Source: Elusimicrobiota bacterium
GTDB lineage: Bacteria > Elusimicrobiota > Elusimicrobia > UBA1565 > UBA9628
Reading direction: 5' to 3'
NCBI GenBank assembly: GCA_003452935.1
Contig: DMMY01000005.1
Coordinates: 1 to 64,000, forward strand
DNA: 64,000 nucleotides
Every line of letters begins with the position of its first letter. Within the stretch, counting starts at the first letter, position 1. Below, in pieces: positions 8,294-17,862 of this stretch. Below the pieces are notes generated by a model. The model was given only the letters and a program-made list of their open reading frames with translations. It searched no databases and was not told where the DNA came from. Both the position numbers and the translations under genes were made by a program.

Positions 8294-11200
8294 GGAGTTT
8301 GCGCGGCGAGGGCTTCTGTGACGTGGGGCGGCGGGAGCCGTTGCGTCTTCTTGCGGCGGGCGAAGTCCTGGGCTTGGCGGACAAAGGCTTCCAGGCGCAA
8401 GTCCTGGGAAGCGCCGTCGCTTTCGCCGAAAACGAGGTTCGCGATCGGAATGTTGCCGTGGTTGCGGCGCACCCGGGAGATGATCGCCGCGGAGACCGAG
8501 CCCAACATGCAATTGAAGCAGACCGCGTTGATGATGCCGTCGGCGCCTTTCTTGGCGAAATCCACCATCTTCGACGTGTTGAGCATGAGGATCGCGTTGG
8601 CGCGTTCGCCGACATAGGGAGCGGCGACGGACACCACTTCCTGGTAGCCGGGCTCGGCCGTGGAACGGAACTGGTTGCGAAACATATGCTTGATGCGCTG
8701 TTCGCTCAACTCCTTGATCAGCAGAAGCGAGCCCTGATGAAAGAATTTTTGCAGATCCTTGCGGTAAAAGCTCGTTCGAACCGCGCTGTTGAGGCCGAAC
8801 TCGAAGACGTCCACGCAGAAAGGCGAGGGCCAGACCTCGCAGCCCATGGCCTCGAGTCTGGCGAAGAGCCCTTGGTTGCCGAACGCGTTGGCCCGGGTAT
8901 ACATGTCTCCGGCCACGCCGATCACCGGTCTTTCCCGCTTGCGCCAGGCTTGCGCGTCCAATTCGACCGAGGCCAGCCGTTCTATGCATTTGCGGGTGGT
9001 ATCGATGATGTCGCCGCCGGCGACGGTCGTTTCGAGATCCTGGCAATTGAGACGATGCGCCTCGTCCACTGAGCCCTTGATTCTCTCGTAGGGCCTTAGC
9101 CCGCAGGAGGCCTTGACCAGCATGTCCATGGCCACCATGCCCCGCCAGAGCCTGACCCCGCCCTGCACCCCGATCAAATCATAGAGCTCCTGGGTCGACG
9201 GGGACATGACGTCGAGGCCCTCTTCTCCTATCTGGTCGAGGATGAGGCGGTGGCCCGGGCCGTATTGGGGAAGGAGGCAGGGAATGGAGGTTCCGGGAAA
9301 CAGGAAGACGGCCGGGGGATCGTTCTTGGGCCGCGTTTCCGTGAGACGGACCATGTCTCCGGCCAGGATCAAATAGGGGTGGCATTCCTTTCCGGAGCTG
9401 AACTTCTCTCCCTTGCGGCGCGTTTCCATGTCGGGCAGGGGCAGGCCTTGGGCTTCGAATCCGGCATAGCGCAACACTCCCGCATAGACGCGCGCGTGGT
9501 CCGCGAAATACGGAATATAGAATTTTCTCGGTTGGGGACGAGTCTTGGTTCTGGGCTGCGCCGGCTTGTGCGCGCTGGGGGTCTTGCGGGTTCGGTGGGC
9601 GGTCACCTCATCCAGGAAAGCCTCGAGCCTGGTCACCATGCCGGCCTCGCCGCGGTGTTCGTCGAATTCCAAGAAGAGCGAGGGTTTGCCTCCGAATATT
9701 TTTTCCAGATGCTTGAGGGTGAACCCGTCCGGGCCGCAGCCGAAGTTCGAGACGACGACGGGGTAGAGGCGCTTGTCCGCGCGCGTCGCGAGAGCCGCCT
9801 TTATGTAGTCCCGGTTGAACCTCCAGGGCAGGCAGTCCCAGGAGCCATCGAGCGGCTGGTCCGCGAGCCGCGGCAAGAACTCATAGGGGATGGCGAGGAC
9901 GCCCATCTTGGCGAGATGGCGCATCAAATTGAGGTTGAGGAAGGAATCGTAGAGGTTGTAGGGTTTGCCTATCAGGACCGCGGCCCAGTCGAATTCTCGG
10001 TTCAGGATCTCGGCGCCGTTTCGCAAAAGGGTTTCCTTGAAAGCCAAATGCGCTTCTTTGCCTGTCTGGTAGGCCGAGCGCAGGCGGCCGCGCGCCACTC
10101 CCAGGGCTTGCGTCAGGGTATCCAGGCCCTCCGGCAGGCCGTCGGCTTCCATGGCCATGTTCACCTGGGGGATAAGAAAGCGCGCGTCGACATTCGAGGC
10201 GATCATGTAAGGCAGGCTCTGCGTGTAGGGGCAAGTGGAGCACTGTTCCGGGGAACCGAAAGGCGAGGGGAGGTCCAGTATCGACGGCAAAAAGATGTAG
10301 TCGACCTGGCGGCTAACAAGGTCCAGGGCGTGGCTGTAGGCCAGCTTCACGGGCAGGCAAGTCTCGGCCGCGAGCTTGCGGCTGCCCTTGGCCAGGAGTT
10401 CCGGGGAGCTGGGCGAGGAAAGGACGATCTCGCAGCCCAGGCTGCGAAACATCACGCCCCAGAGAGGAAGAAGTTCGAAATAGAGGGAAGCGCGGGGTAT
10501 GCCGATCTTGAGCCTCGCGCGCCGAGAGGCGGTCTTCGCGGCGCGCGGCGTCCAGAACGTCGGAGCCGCGTATCGCGCCAGAAGCTTCTCCACGGGGCCG
10601 GGACTTTGAGCGGCGGGGGCGCAGGGCCGGGCGGCGGCGATGCATTCGGTCAGGAGGCGATCCCTTTCGATTCCCAGGTCCGGGATTTTGAGGTCGAGTT
10701 GATGGTGGCGCACGGTGCCGCTGGTGTAGCGTTCGCAAACATCCCCGAAATAGGCGATTTCTCCGGATCGCTCCAGCCGGTTGACCTGGCACATGTTGGA
10801 GCAATGACGGCATTCGAAACTCTTCAATTTGTAGTCCGCGCAGCCGCTGAATCCCAGGAACCGGGTTTTTTTTCGTTCCTTGAGATAGTTTTCCCGGGCG
10901 ATGAGCGCGGCGCCGATCGCTCCCGAGAGCCGGTTGTAGGGGTGGACGCGCACCTTGGTTCCCGCTCCCAAGAGGCTGGTCAGCGCCGCCACCACGGCCC
11001 GGTTGGATGCCACTCCCCCTTGAAAGATGACGTTGGCCCCCACCGGCCTGTTGGCCACGACCTTGTCAAGATAATTGCGCGCGATCGAGTAGGCCAGGCC
11101 GGCCGCCACGTCGTTGGCCGGGGTGCCCCGCTGCAGGGCGTGGACAAGCTCGGTGTCCATGAAAACGGTGCAGCGGCTTCCCAGGTCGGCCGGCGCGCGG

Positions 11201-12612
11201 CTGCGCAGGGCGAGCTCCTCGAATTCGCGGATGATGTTGATGCCGAGTCTTTCCGCCTGCTCCTCCAGAAACGAACCCGTGCCGGCGGCGCATATCTTGT
11301 TCATGGCGAAATCGTGGATCGCGCCGTTCTTGACCGATATGTATTTCGAGTCCTGGCCGCCGATTTCGAAGATCGTGTCCGCGTCGGGGAAGTAGTGCAG
11401 CGTGGATTTCATTTGCGCCGTGATCTCGTTGCGCGCCGCGTCCGCCCCGAGGAAATGGAGGGCCAGGTGACGGCCGCTGCCCGTGGTTCCGGCGGACATG
11501 ACCCGGGCTTTGCCTTGGGTCTTTTCCTTTAGAATGGATAAGCCTTCCTGCATAACGGCCAAAGGTTGGCCGCGGGTGGGAAGATAGACTCCCTGCGCCA
11601 CGTTGCCCTCGGCGTCCAAGAGCACGAAGTCCGTGCTGACCGAGCCCACGTCGACTCCCATGAAGAATTCCCCGGCCGAGGCCTCTGCCGCCTCTTGTTC
11701 CCGCTGGCAGGCGCAGGGCGGGGCGACCAGGACGGGCAAGACCGCGCTTTGCGCGCCCCCCTGCGTTCGTATCTTGGAGATTTCCTGGGTCAGGCGTTCG
11801 ATGGTGAGGCTGCCGCCGGCGCGGCCCGCGGCGGAAAGACCGGCGCCTATCGCGACGAACGAGTCGAACGAAGCGGGCAGGACCAGGTCTTGGGGAGAGA
11901 TGGACAGCACCTCGGCGAGGGCCCGGACCAGTCCGGCGTTGGCCGCGCCGCCGCCGATGACGGCCACGGGGCGGTTCAGTTCCCGGCCCTTGAGCACCGT
12001 GGCGGCGTAATTGCGGGCCAAGGCCAGGCAGAGGCCGTAGGCGATCTCGTCGAGAGGGGTCCCTTTCTGCTGGAGATGGATCATGTCGGACTTGGCGAAC
12101 ACGCTGCAGCGTCCGGCCACCGTGGCGCCGAAACGGGCGGCCGCCGCCAGGGAGGCCAGTTTCGAGATCGATACCTTGAGACGGCTGGCTTGCTGCTCCA
12201 GGAAGGCGCCGCTGCCGGCGGCGCAAAGCTCGTTGAGAGAATAATCCAGGATATCGCCGCGGCTATCGAGTTGGACCCACTTGGAGAAATGTCCTCCGAT
12301 TTCCACGATGGATCTCGCCGAGGGCGCGAGCCGGCGCGCGGCCACGGAACAGGCCGAAATCTCGTTTTCCAGGCATATTCCCGGCACCTGGGCGAATAGA
12401 TCCCGGCCGCGGCCGGTGACGGCCACGCGCAGAGGTTCGCGGGCCGGCGCCCCGAGCCGGGAGAGCGCCTCGGCTATGGCGTCGAGAGGGGCGCCTTTGA
12501 GCGGCAGGCAGACGTTGGCGCGCAAGTCGCCATTGCGCTCGAGAAGGGCCGCGTGCAGGTTGACGGACCCGATATCCAAACCGAGCAGAGAACCGTCCTG
12601 GTCTTTGGTCAT
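8290..12612 (-). CDS. Large acyl-CoA dehydratase activase-like protein (BadF/BcrA ATPases + DUF2229 + HgdB-like)
   Basis: 1440 residues. Two ASKHA ATPase domains are in tandem. The first (about 8-275) has GLDIGSVNLHA and NELCAAGSGAFLEQQ. The second (about 315-570) has GVDVGSVSTDFVLLD and NKICAAGTGSFLEEQ. The repeated Cys-containing loops are those that hold the bridging [4Fe-4S] cluster in HgdC-type activators. A Cys cluster (FECRHCSNMCQ, about residue 605) follows. Next is a DUF2229-like domain (IGIPRASLYFELLPLWG, about 690), then an HgdB-like region to the C-terminus. Such fused proteins couple ATP hydrolysis to low-potential electron transfer, classically to 2-hydroxyacyl-CoA dehydratases; the real partner here is unknown. 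It shares an ATGA overlap with rtcB. Its own start has TAAAAT 6 nt upstream and no Shine-Dalgarno. Confidence 0.88.
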   Translation of the reverse strand: MTKDQDGSLLGLDIGSVNLHAALLERNGDLRANVCLPLKGAPLDAIAEALSRLGAPAREPLRVAVTGRGRDLFAQVPGICLENEISACSVAARRLAPSARSIVEIGGHFSKWVQLDSRGDILDYSLNELCAAGSGAFLEQQASRLKVSISKLASLAAAARFGATVAGRCSVFAKSDMIHLQQKGTPLDEIAYGLCLALARNYAATVLKGRELNRPVAVIGGGAANAGLVRALAEVLSISPQDLVLPASFDSFVAIGAGLSAAGRAGGSLTIERLTQEISKIRTQGGAQSAVLPVLVAPPCACQREQEAAEASAGEFFMGVDVGSVSTDFVLLDAEGNVAQGVYLPTRGQPLAVMQEGLSILKEKTQGKARVMSAGTTGSGRHLALHFLGADAARNEITAQMKSTLHYFPDADTIFEIGGQDSKYISVKNGAIHDFAMNKICAAGTGSFLEEQAERLGINIIREFEELALRSRAPADLGSRCTVFMDTELVHALQRGTPANDVAAGLAYSIARNYLDKVVANRPVGANVIFQGGVASNRAVVAALTSLLGAGTKVRVHPYNRLSGAIGAALIARENYLKERKKTRFLGFSGCADYKLKSFECRHCSNMCQVNRLERSGEIAYFGDVCERYTSGTVRHHQLDLKIPDLGIERDRLLTECIAAARPCAPAAQSPGPVEKLLARYAAPTFWTPRAAKTASRRARLKIGIPRASLYFELLPLWGVMFRSLGCEIVLSSPSSPELLAKGSRKLAAETCLPVKLAYSHALDLVSRQVDYIFLPSILDLPSPFGSPEQCSTCPYTQSLPYMIASNVDARFLIPQVNMAMEADGLPEGLDTLTQALGVARGRLRSAYQTGKEAHLAFKETLLRNGAEILNREFDWAAVLIGKPYNLYDSFLNLNLMRHLAKMGVLAIPYEFLPRLADQPLDGSWDCLPWRFNRDYIKAALATRADKRLYPVVVSNFGCGPDGFTLKHLEKIFGGKPSLFLEFDEHRGEAGMVTRLEAFLDEVTAHRTRKTPSAHKPAQPRTKTRPQPRKFYIPYFADHARVYAGVLRYAGFEAQGLPLPDMETRRKGEKFSSGKECHPYLILAGDMVRLTETRPKNDPPAVFLFPGTSIPCLLPQYGPGHRLILDQIGEEGLDVMSPSTQELYDLIGVQGGVRLWRGMVAMDMLVKASCGLRPYERIKGSVDEAHRLNCQDLETTVAGGDIIDTTRKCIERLASVELDAQAWRKRERPVIGVAGDMYTRANAFGNQGLFARLEAMGCEVWPSPFCVDVFEFGLNSAVRTSFYRKDLQKFFHQGSLLLIKELSEQRIKHMFRNQFRSTAEPGYQEVVSVAAPYVGERANAILMLNTSKMVDFAKKGADGIINAVCFNCMLGSVSAAIISRVRRNHGNIPIANLVFGESDGASQDLRLEAFVRQAQDFARRKKTQRLPPPHVTEALAAQTP

Positions 12613-12618
12613 GATGCC

Positions 12619-12624
12619 ATTTTA
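12619..12624 (-). promoter_or_regulatory. -10 element 6 nt before the activase start codon
   Basis: TAAAAT on the minus strand ends exactly 6 nt before the ATG at 12612. No ribosome-binding site is visible, which suggests a leaderless transcript for the activase-rtcB-archease unit. A -35 match is not evident. Confidence 0.4.
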
Positions 12625-12767
12625 TAAAAAATATCCGGGGTTCGATGATTGACGCTTCGGAAGCAGGACGGCGCTTTTTGACGCTGTTTTGACTTTCCCT
12701 TTGTATAGTCAAGAGGCTTGCGGCTTGGCTCTAGCAGGCGAAAAATCAATGCCCGGAGGAGTCTCTT

Positions 12768-13361
12768 ATGAACATCCAACCGATTCACGGCCCGTGTCAA
12801 AGGACTTGGTTTGCGGCGTTGGCGCTCGTCCTTCTGTTCGCGCCTCATGTCCATGGAACGAAAGCCTCGGCTGAGAGCGCCGCGGACCAGGGCTATTCGG
12901 ACGAGGATCTGGATCGCAGCCGCTCCCTCATAGACGCCAAGCTGGCCAGCCGCATCGCGGCCATCGAGAAGGCCGTCGATAATATCGAGTCCATTCAAGC
13001 CGAGATCAAGAAGGATAAAATCGATTTCGAGAAACGCGCGACTGAGGAGCAGAAAGCGTTCTTTCTCTACCTGAAATCCATAGGCGTCGAGGAACGGCAG
13101 GAAATGTTCCGGCAGTTTCTGGATAGGCAATCCAGGAAACGGCTGGCTTTTGACAAGAGCATGCTCGTCAGGCAGAAGGCGTGGTTTCAGGAGAATATAG
13201 CGGATGCCTGGAAGACCACGGCCATTGACTTGGAGCCTTTGGATGGCGATCCCGCCAAATCCAGCGCCGGGCACGGCAAAATCGAGACAAAGACGCTCCC
13301 GGATGCGGTTGGAGTCAAGCCGCAGCCGCCAACCCATCAGAAGCCTCGATCCAAGGTGTAG
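12768..13361 (+). CDS. Small secreted coiled-coil protein, paralogue of 17233-17850
   Basis: 197 residues. There is a signal-peptide-like N-terminus (hydrophobic FAALALVLLFAPHVHG, cut near residue 30). An acidic motif follows (GYSDEDLDRSRSLID). Next is a charged helix likely to form a coiled coil (about 55-115), then the conserved block RKRLAFDK...QKAWFQENIADAWKT. The tail is Pro/Lys-rich and ends KPRSKV. No known domain was recognised. The protein at 17233-17850 has the same layout with most mid-region residues conserved, so the two are paralogues. GGAGGAG just before the ATG is a strong ribosome-binding site. Export is likely; the function is unknown. Confidence 0.75.
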   Translation: MNIQPIHGPCQRTWFAALALVLLFAPHVHGTKASAESAADQGYSDEDLDRSRSLIDAKLASRIAAIEKAVDNIESIQAEIKKDKIDFEKRATEEQKAFFLYLKSIGVEERQEMFRQFLDRQSRKRLAFDKSMLVRQKAWFQENIADAWKTTAIDLEPLDGDPAKSSAGHGKIETKTLPDAVGVKPQPPTHQKPRSKV

Positions 13362-13422
13362 TCTTCGGCCTCAACTGCGCGGCCGTGTGGTATCATGGTG
13401 TGGGCAAGAGCTGCCCGCGGCC

Positions 13423-15204
13423 ATGATGCGACTGCATGACGAATCCGGAGAAGCGGAGCAACGGGCTTGTTGGACGGCCGGGCTGGCCGTTTTTGTCGCT
13501 TCACTGCTCAATTTTCTCTTCTATAACTATAATTTCGGGACAGATCCCCACATCGTCCAGGTTCTTCCCTTTATTCGCCGGCTCAATCCGGGATTGTCGT
13601 ACCCCTCGGATCCTTACGTGGAAACGGTCCGCTCCTTTCCCAGCCTCTACCCGCAAATCATGGCGTTTCTTTCCAGGCATGTCGCTTTGGAGCCGCTCCA
13701 TCTTTTCCTTTACGTTCTTCTGCGCTTGGCGTGGTTCAGCGCTGTTTATAAGCTCGCGGCGCGGATGTTCTCCGGAATCGGCGCAGCTTCTCTTGCCTGC
13801 CTGCTGGTCGCGCTGAGTCCATTGGCCAATGTCGCGACTCCTTTAGGCGAAGATCCCATGATCAAGAACAGCCTATATCAAACCACGTTGGCGGCGCCCT
13901 TGCTGCTGCTGTCCATGTGCTGGTTCATGGAAATGAAATATGCGCGCAGCCTGGGCCTGTTGGGAGCGGCTTTCTACCTTAATGGAGTCGTCGCCAGCCA
14001 GGCGGCCTTCATTCTGGGCACGGCCGCCGTTTTTTCATCGCGGCGCAGGGCCATGCTCAAGGGTTGGCTCTTATTCTGCCTGATGGTGATCCCATGGCTG
14101 GTGTGGCGGCAGACTGCCTGGGGCGCTGGGAATAATATCATCGACATACTGCGGATGTGGTATCCGGGACATTATTTTCCATCCTTATGGCCCAGTACAA
14201 AATGGCTCCTCATTCTTGCCAAGATTCCTTTGCTGGCGTTTTTGTTTTGGCGCGCGCTGCCGCAGAGCCCGGGGGAGCGCATGCTCCGCCGTTGGCTCGC
14301 GGCCTTGACCGGCCTGTGGCTGGCAGGATGGTTTTTTGCGGATGTCTGGCCCGTGGCCATCGTGGTCAAGGCGCAGCTGTTCAGGAGCGACGCGATTTTT
14401 TGCGTGCTCGGCTTGATTTGCGGGGCGCAATACGTCCGGACTCTCGTGGGCAGGCCCGGCTTGCGGCCGGTCGTCCTGTCGGCCTTGCTGATCTCATCGC
14501 TTGTCGAGGTCGGAGCATCCGTCTATTCGGGGAGCATCCTGTTTTTAGTCTTGGCCCAGGAGTTCCGTCCGAGCTGGCTCAAGGCCGCGGCCGGGCTGGG
14601 ACTGGGGCTTTGTTTCGCTAACGTCCTGATGTCCCCGGGCCAGCCCTGGTGGAATCTGTCCCAAGGACTGCTGTTCGCTTTGCTTCTGGTTTCAGGGGAT
14701 GAGGCTGCTTTTGGTCAGCTTTTGTTTCGCGGCCGGATGGCTGTCGCGGTTTTTCTGGGCTTGTCGCCGTTGGCGCCGGCTTTTGCCTATAGGCTCTCGC
14801 ATCCGAGCCTGGATGCCTTAAGCGTTGAGGAACAAAATTGGCGCCAGGCGCAGCTCTGGGCCAGGGACCATACGCCCGTGGGCGCCGTTTTTTTCGTCCC
14901 GTTGGCCTCCCAAGGCTTCAGGGTGTATTCCGAAAGATCGCCCGTGGTCGAATGGACCGACGCGGCGGCGGCGAATTGGGAGCCGAGCTTCGGGCAGGCG
15001 TGGCTCGACCGGATCTCCGATCTGCAACGGGCGGAGTCCTTGCCGCCCGGCGATGAGCTTTCCTGCCTGGGCGCTAAATACAACGCCTGGTATCGCATTG
15101 TCCGCTCCCCCGCCAGGTTTGCGGGCCAGGCCCTATATGCCAATAAGGACTTCGCGGTCTTGGCAGTGGCCAGAAGGCCCTGCCCTGACGGCATCAAGCC
15201 ATAG
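13423..15204 (+). CDS. Polytopic membrane protein, possibly GT-C-like
   Basis: 593 residues with roughly a dozen hydrophobic helices spread over the length and a hydrophilic C-terminal domain from about residue 465. The first extracytoplasmic loop carries acidic residues (NFGTDPHIVQVLPFIRRL, then YPSDPYVE). This resembles membrane glycosyltransferase-like proteins of the GT-C or DUF6798 type, but I cannot assign a function. The frame is open further upstream to 13204, where it would overlap the preceding gene by 158 nt. The start at 13423 was chosen because the first helix follows shortly after it. No ribosome-binding site is seen; a TATCAT lies 26 nt upstream. Confidence 0.65.
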   Translation: MMRLHDESGEAEQRACWTAGLAVFVASLLNFLFYNYNFGTDPHIVQVLPFIRRLNPGLSYPSDPYVETVRSFPSLYPQIMAFLSRHVALEPLHLFLYVLLRLAWFSAVYKLAARMFSGIGAASLACLLVALSPLANVATPLGEDPMIKNSLYQTTLAAPLLLLSMCWFMEMKYARSLGLLGAAFYLNGVVASQAAFILGTAAVFSSRRRAMLKGWLLFCLMVIPWLVWRQTAWGAGNNIIDILRMWYPGHYFPSLWPSTKWLLILAKIPLLAFLFWRALPQSPGERMLRRWLAALTGLWLAGWFFADVWPVAIVVKAQLFRSDAIFCVLGLICGAQYVRTLVGRPGLRPVVLSALLISSLVEVGASVYSGSILFLVLAQEFRPSWLKAAAGLGLGLCFANVLMSPGQPWWNLSQGLLFALLLVSGDEAAFGQLLFRGRMAVAVFLGLSPLAPAFAYRLSHPSLDALSVEEQNWRQAQLWARDHTPVGAVFFVPLASQGFRVYSERSPVVEWTDAAAANWEPSFGQAWLDRISDLQRAESLPPGDELSCLGAKYNAWYRIVRSPARFAGQALYANKDFAVLAVARRPCPDGIKP

Positions 15205-15338
15205 AGAACCGCTCCTGGCAAATGGCCTAATAAGTCATAGGCCCAAAAAGCACATCCTGTCTTCCCGAAGGGCCTGGAGGGATCATTCCGAAGATCGGAT
15301 ATGATATCAGCCTGATTCTAAATATAGAGGTCATGCAT

Positions 15339-17105
15339 ATGAAGAAATTCGTTTTGGCCAGTTCCGTTCTCTTTTTATCCGCGCAAGGCCTCCAAGCCGT
15401 GACGATCAGAAGCGGGAGAATCGCGGCGCCCGGCCATGCTGGAGCCGCAGTGGCCGGCGCGGCGGTCTCGCGCGATGCGGCATCCAACACAATGCCCGGC
15501 TTGACCGCCGGCCAGAGCCTATCGCCGGCCCTCTCAGTGAAGTCTCCCGCCGCGCCGCCGCTGGTGCGCTTGATCGTCGAACTTGCTCCCGATCCCGATG
15601 GGAAGCTTCGCCTTGGGCTGGATTCTAAAGCGATAGAGAGCGTTGTCGCGGATTTCTCGGGCCGCGCCCGCATGATCCGCCCTGACGGTCCCCAGGCCAT
15701 TCTGGAGGAGCGCGCCTTCATCGAGACGGACCGCGCCGCGGCTTCAGAAGTGGCGGCCAGGCTCGAAGCGGCAGGCATGCAGGTCGCGGCTCTCGACGAC
15801 GTCCTCGCGCGCATGAGCGGCGCGGCGTCCGGGGCGACGCCCATGACGGATGAGGAACTCCACGCGGTCGCGGCGTTTGACAACGGCGGGGTGCTGCGGC
15901 GGGCCGAGGCCTTCGGCCGCATCATGGCCGCCGTCGAGGCCGCGGGCGGCTCCAACGCGGCGTTTTCGGCGCGGACGCGCGAGGAGGCCGCTGCGGCGCT
16001 CTATTCCGGCCTGGTTCCGGCGATCGAGGCCTTCAATGCCATACGGGGCGAGCAGCGCGTCCGTATCCGCGCGGGCATGGCCCCGGTTTCATGGACGGAC
16101 TCCGAGCGCGTGACCGCCCGAGAACACGCCGTCGCGAAGGCGCTCTCCGCCCCGGACCTGAAGGACCAGGTCGAGCCGATCCGCGCCCTGGTCGCGCGCG
16201 CGGCCGCGGCCGTCCTCGATCTCGGAGCCCCGTACGCGGCTTCTTGGGTCAACGCTTTGCTCCCTCACGCCGAACACGCCGCCGCCGAGGCGATCGCGAG
16301 TTCGCCCGAACGCGCGGTCCGCTTCATCCGCTCCTGGCTCGAGCGCTTGGCCGACGGCGTGGCCGAGACCGCGGCTCTGGCCGGCTCGTCGGAAAGGCCG
16401 CACGGCTTCCGTCGCGTCGGAGGCTTAGGCCGATATGTCGAAGGAAACCGCCAATCCGTCGTCTACTATCCCAAGGATTCTTTCCGCCCATTTCTTCCCC
16501 AAGAGGAGCGCCACGCTGCGGTGGTTCTGCTCGGGATGTCGGCCGCGGCCGCCCAGGAGTGGACGGACCGTTTCGTCGCTCTCCTGATAGCCGCCGACGA
16601 AGCGGTCCCGGCAATCGAGGCGGCCGAGCGCCGCAGAGTCATCGCTGAAGCCCGGCGGCAGGCCGACGCCATGGCCGAGGGGTTCTCCAAGGACCCGTCG
16701 CTGTCGGCGCGGATGGCCGAACAGTTGGCCGAGATGAAGCGCAAGTACGTGGAGCAGGCGGTTGCCCGCTATGAGCAGGGGGAACGCATCGAGGGCATCG
16801 CGCCCGTCGACCGCGCGCTCGCCTTCCTGGACTTCGGTCCTTACCATCACCTCGCGCCGGGCTTTGACGACGAGCGCTACATCTCCAGCGTCGCCGACGT
16901 CCTGAGACTGGCCCTGGAGCGAGTGAGCGGGGCCGCGACTCTCAAGGTCGTGATCGACGCGGCGTTAAGTTTCACGGACGATGTCCGTCGCTGGGGAAAT
17001 CATGACCTCCTGGCCGCGCGGCAGCAGACGATCGACAGCCTGGAACGCCTGGCGAGGGAGACCGCCCTGCGCCTTGGGCTGACCCTGCAAGCCGTTGTGA
17101 ACTGA
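15339..17105 (+). CDS. Secreted hypothetical protein
   Basis: 588 residues. A clear signal peptide (MKKFVLASSVLFLSAQGLQA) opens the protein. An Ala-rich segment with AGAAVAGAAVSRDAA follows, then a long, mostly helical, charged body. No family was recognised. The AGAGG at 15326-15330 is 8 nt from the ATG at 15339 but only 2 nt from the in-frame ATG at 15333, so 15339 is the better start. GC content at third codon positions is high, as in the neighbouring core genes, which supports real coding. It lies between the two small coiled-coil paralogues, on the same strand. Likely exported; the role is unknown. Confidence 0.72.
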   Translation: MKKFVLASSVLFLSAQGLQAVTIRSGRIAAPGHAGAAVAGAAVSRDAASNTMPGLTAGQSLSPALSVKSPAAPPLVRLIVELAPDPDGKLRLGLDSKAIESVVADFSGRARMIRPDGPQAILEERAFIETDRAAASEVAARLEAAGMQVAALDDVLARMSGAASGATPMTDEELHAVAAFDNGGVLRRAEAFGRIMAAVEAAGGSNAAFSARTREEAAAALYSGLVPAIEAFNAIRGEQRVRIRAGMAPVSWTDSERVTAREHAVAKALSAPDLKDQVEPIRALVARAAAAVLDLGAPYAASWVNALLPHAEHAAAEAIASSPERAVRFIRSWLERLADGVAETAALAGSSERPHGFRRVGGLGRYVEGNRQSVVYYPKDSFRPFLPQEERHAAVVLLGMSAAAAQEWTDRFVALLIAADEAVPAIEAAERRRVIAEARRQADAMAEGFSKDPSLSARMAEQLAEMKRKYVEQAVARYEQGERIEGIAPVDRALAFLDFGPYHHLAPGFDDERYISSVADVLRLALERVSGAATLKVVIDAALSFTDDVRRWGNHDLLAARQQTIDSLERLARETALRLGLTLQAVVN

Positions 17106-17232
17106 AGCCGGCCCGGGCCCGCGATTGGGTAGGCCCAAAGGGAGGTTGCCGGGGACCAGATGGCCCTGTCATCCGCGATAAGCCCCTATTACAATATCAC
17201 GCCGTAGAGAGCGGGTGACGCGCGGAGGGCTT

Positions 17233-17850
17233 ATGAGTCTTGAATTGAGGCGACGGTGCGGCTGGAAAATCGCGCTTGCAGGCTTGCTCGTTTCGACCAT
17301 CCTCCTGCCCGCGGGAGCCGGGGCAAGGACCGTGGCGGAGAGGGTGGCGGATCAGAGCTATGCGGATGAGGACTTGGATAGCAGCCGGTCCCTCGTGGAC
17401 TCCCGCTTGGCGGGCCGTCTGCAGAACATCGAGAAAGCTGGGGCGAGCCTCCAGGAATTCCAAGCCCAGATGAAAAAGGAGCAGGCCGAATTCGAACGGC
17501 GCGCGGCCGAGGAGGAGAAGGCCTTTCTGCTCTATATGAAGTCCGCCAATCCCGATGACCGGGCGATGGTTTTTAGGGAATTCCTGGAAAGACAGGCCAA
17601 GAAAAGACTCGCGTTCGACAAGGACGCTTTCTCCAAGCAGAAGGCCTGGTTCGACGAGAATATTGCGGCGACCTGGAAAACCGCGTCCATAGATTCCGAG
17701 CCCGCGGGCATTGAACCGTCGGGCCCGAGCATCGTATCCGCCAATGAGGGGCAGAAGACCGCGGCTGACAGGCCGGATTCCAAACCGCCGGTCCGGCCCA
17801 AGATTCGCGCGATCGGCGCGCCTGCGGCTAAGCCCCGGACCAAGGTCTAG
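17233..17850 (+). CDS. Small secreted coiled-coil protein, paralogue of 12768-13361
   Basis: 205 residues. The signal peptide is ALAGLLVSTILLPAGAGA. The mature part begins ADQSYADEDLDSSRSLVD and continues into a charged helix rich in Glu and Lys. It then has KKRLAFDKDAFSKQKAWF and a Pro-rich tail ending KPRTKV. Every block has a counterpart in the same order in the protein at 12768-13361. GGAG at 17224-17227, 5 nt before ATG 17233, fixes the start; the GTG at 17215 would add six residues ahead of the signal peptide. The function is unknown. Placement of the two paralogues around two envelope genes suggests an envelope or secretion role, which is inference only. Confidence 0.75.
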   Translation: MSLELRRRCGWKIALAGLLVSTILLPAGAGARTVAERVADQSYADEDLDSSRSLVDSRLAGRLQNIEKAGASLQEFQAQMKKEQAEFERRAAEEEKAFLLYMKSANPDDRAMVFREFLERQAKKRLAFDKDAFSKQKAWFDENIAATWKTASIDSEPAGIEPSGPSIVSANEGQKTAADRPDSKPPVRPKIRAIGAPAAKPRTKV

Positions 17851-17862
17851 CCGAGACTCTCT

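Noticed and set aside
8294..9046. N-terminal extension of rtcB in the same frame
   Set aside because: The extension is an out-of-frame reading of the activase 3' end. RtcB homology begins at the ATG at 8293, which overlaps the activase stop.
9250..11532. 760-codon plus-strand open frame
   Set aside because: It is wholly antisense to the acyl-CoA dehydratase activase, which has clear conserved motifs; the frame has no recognisable domain and is a product of high GC content.
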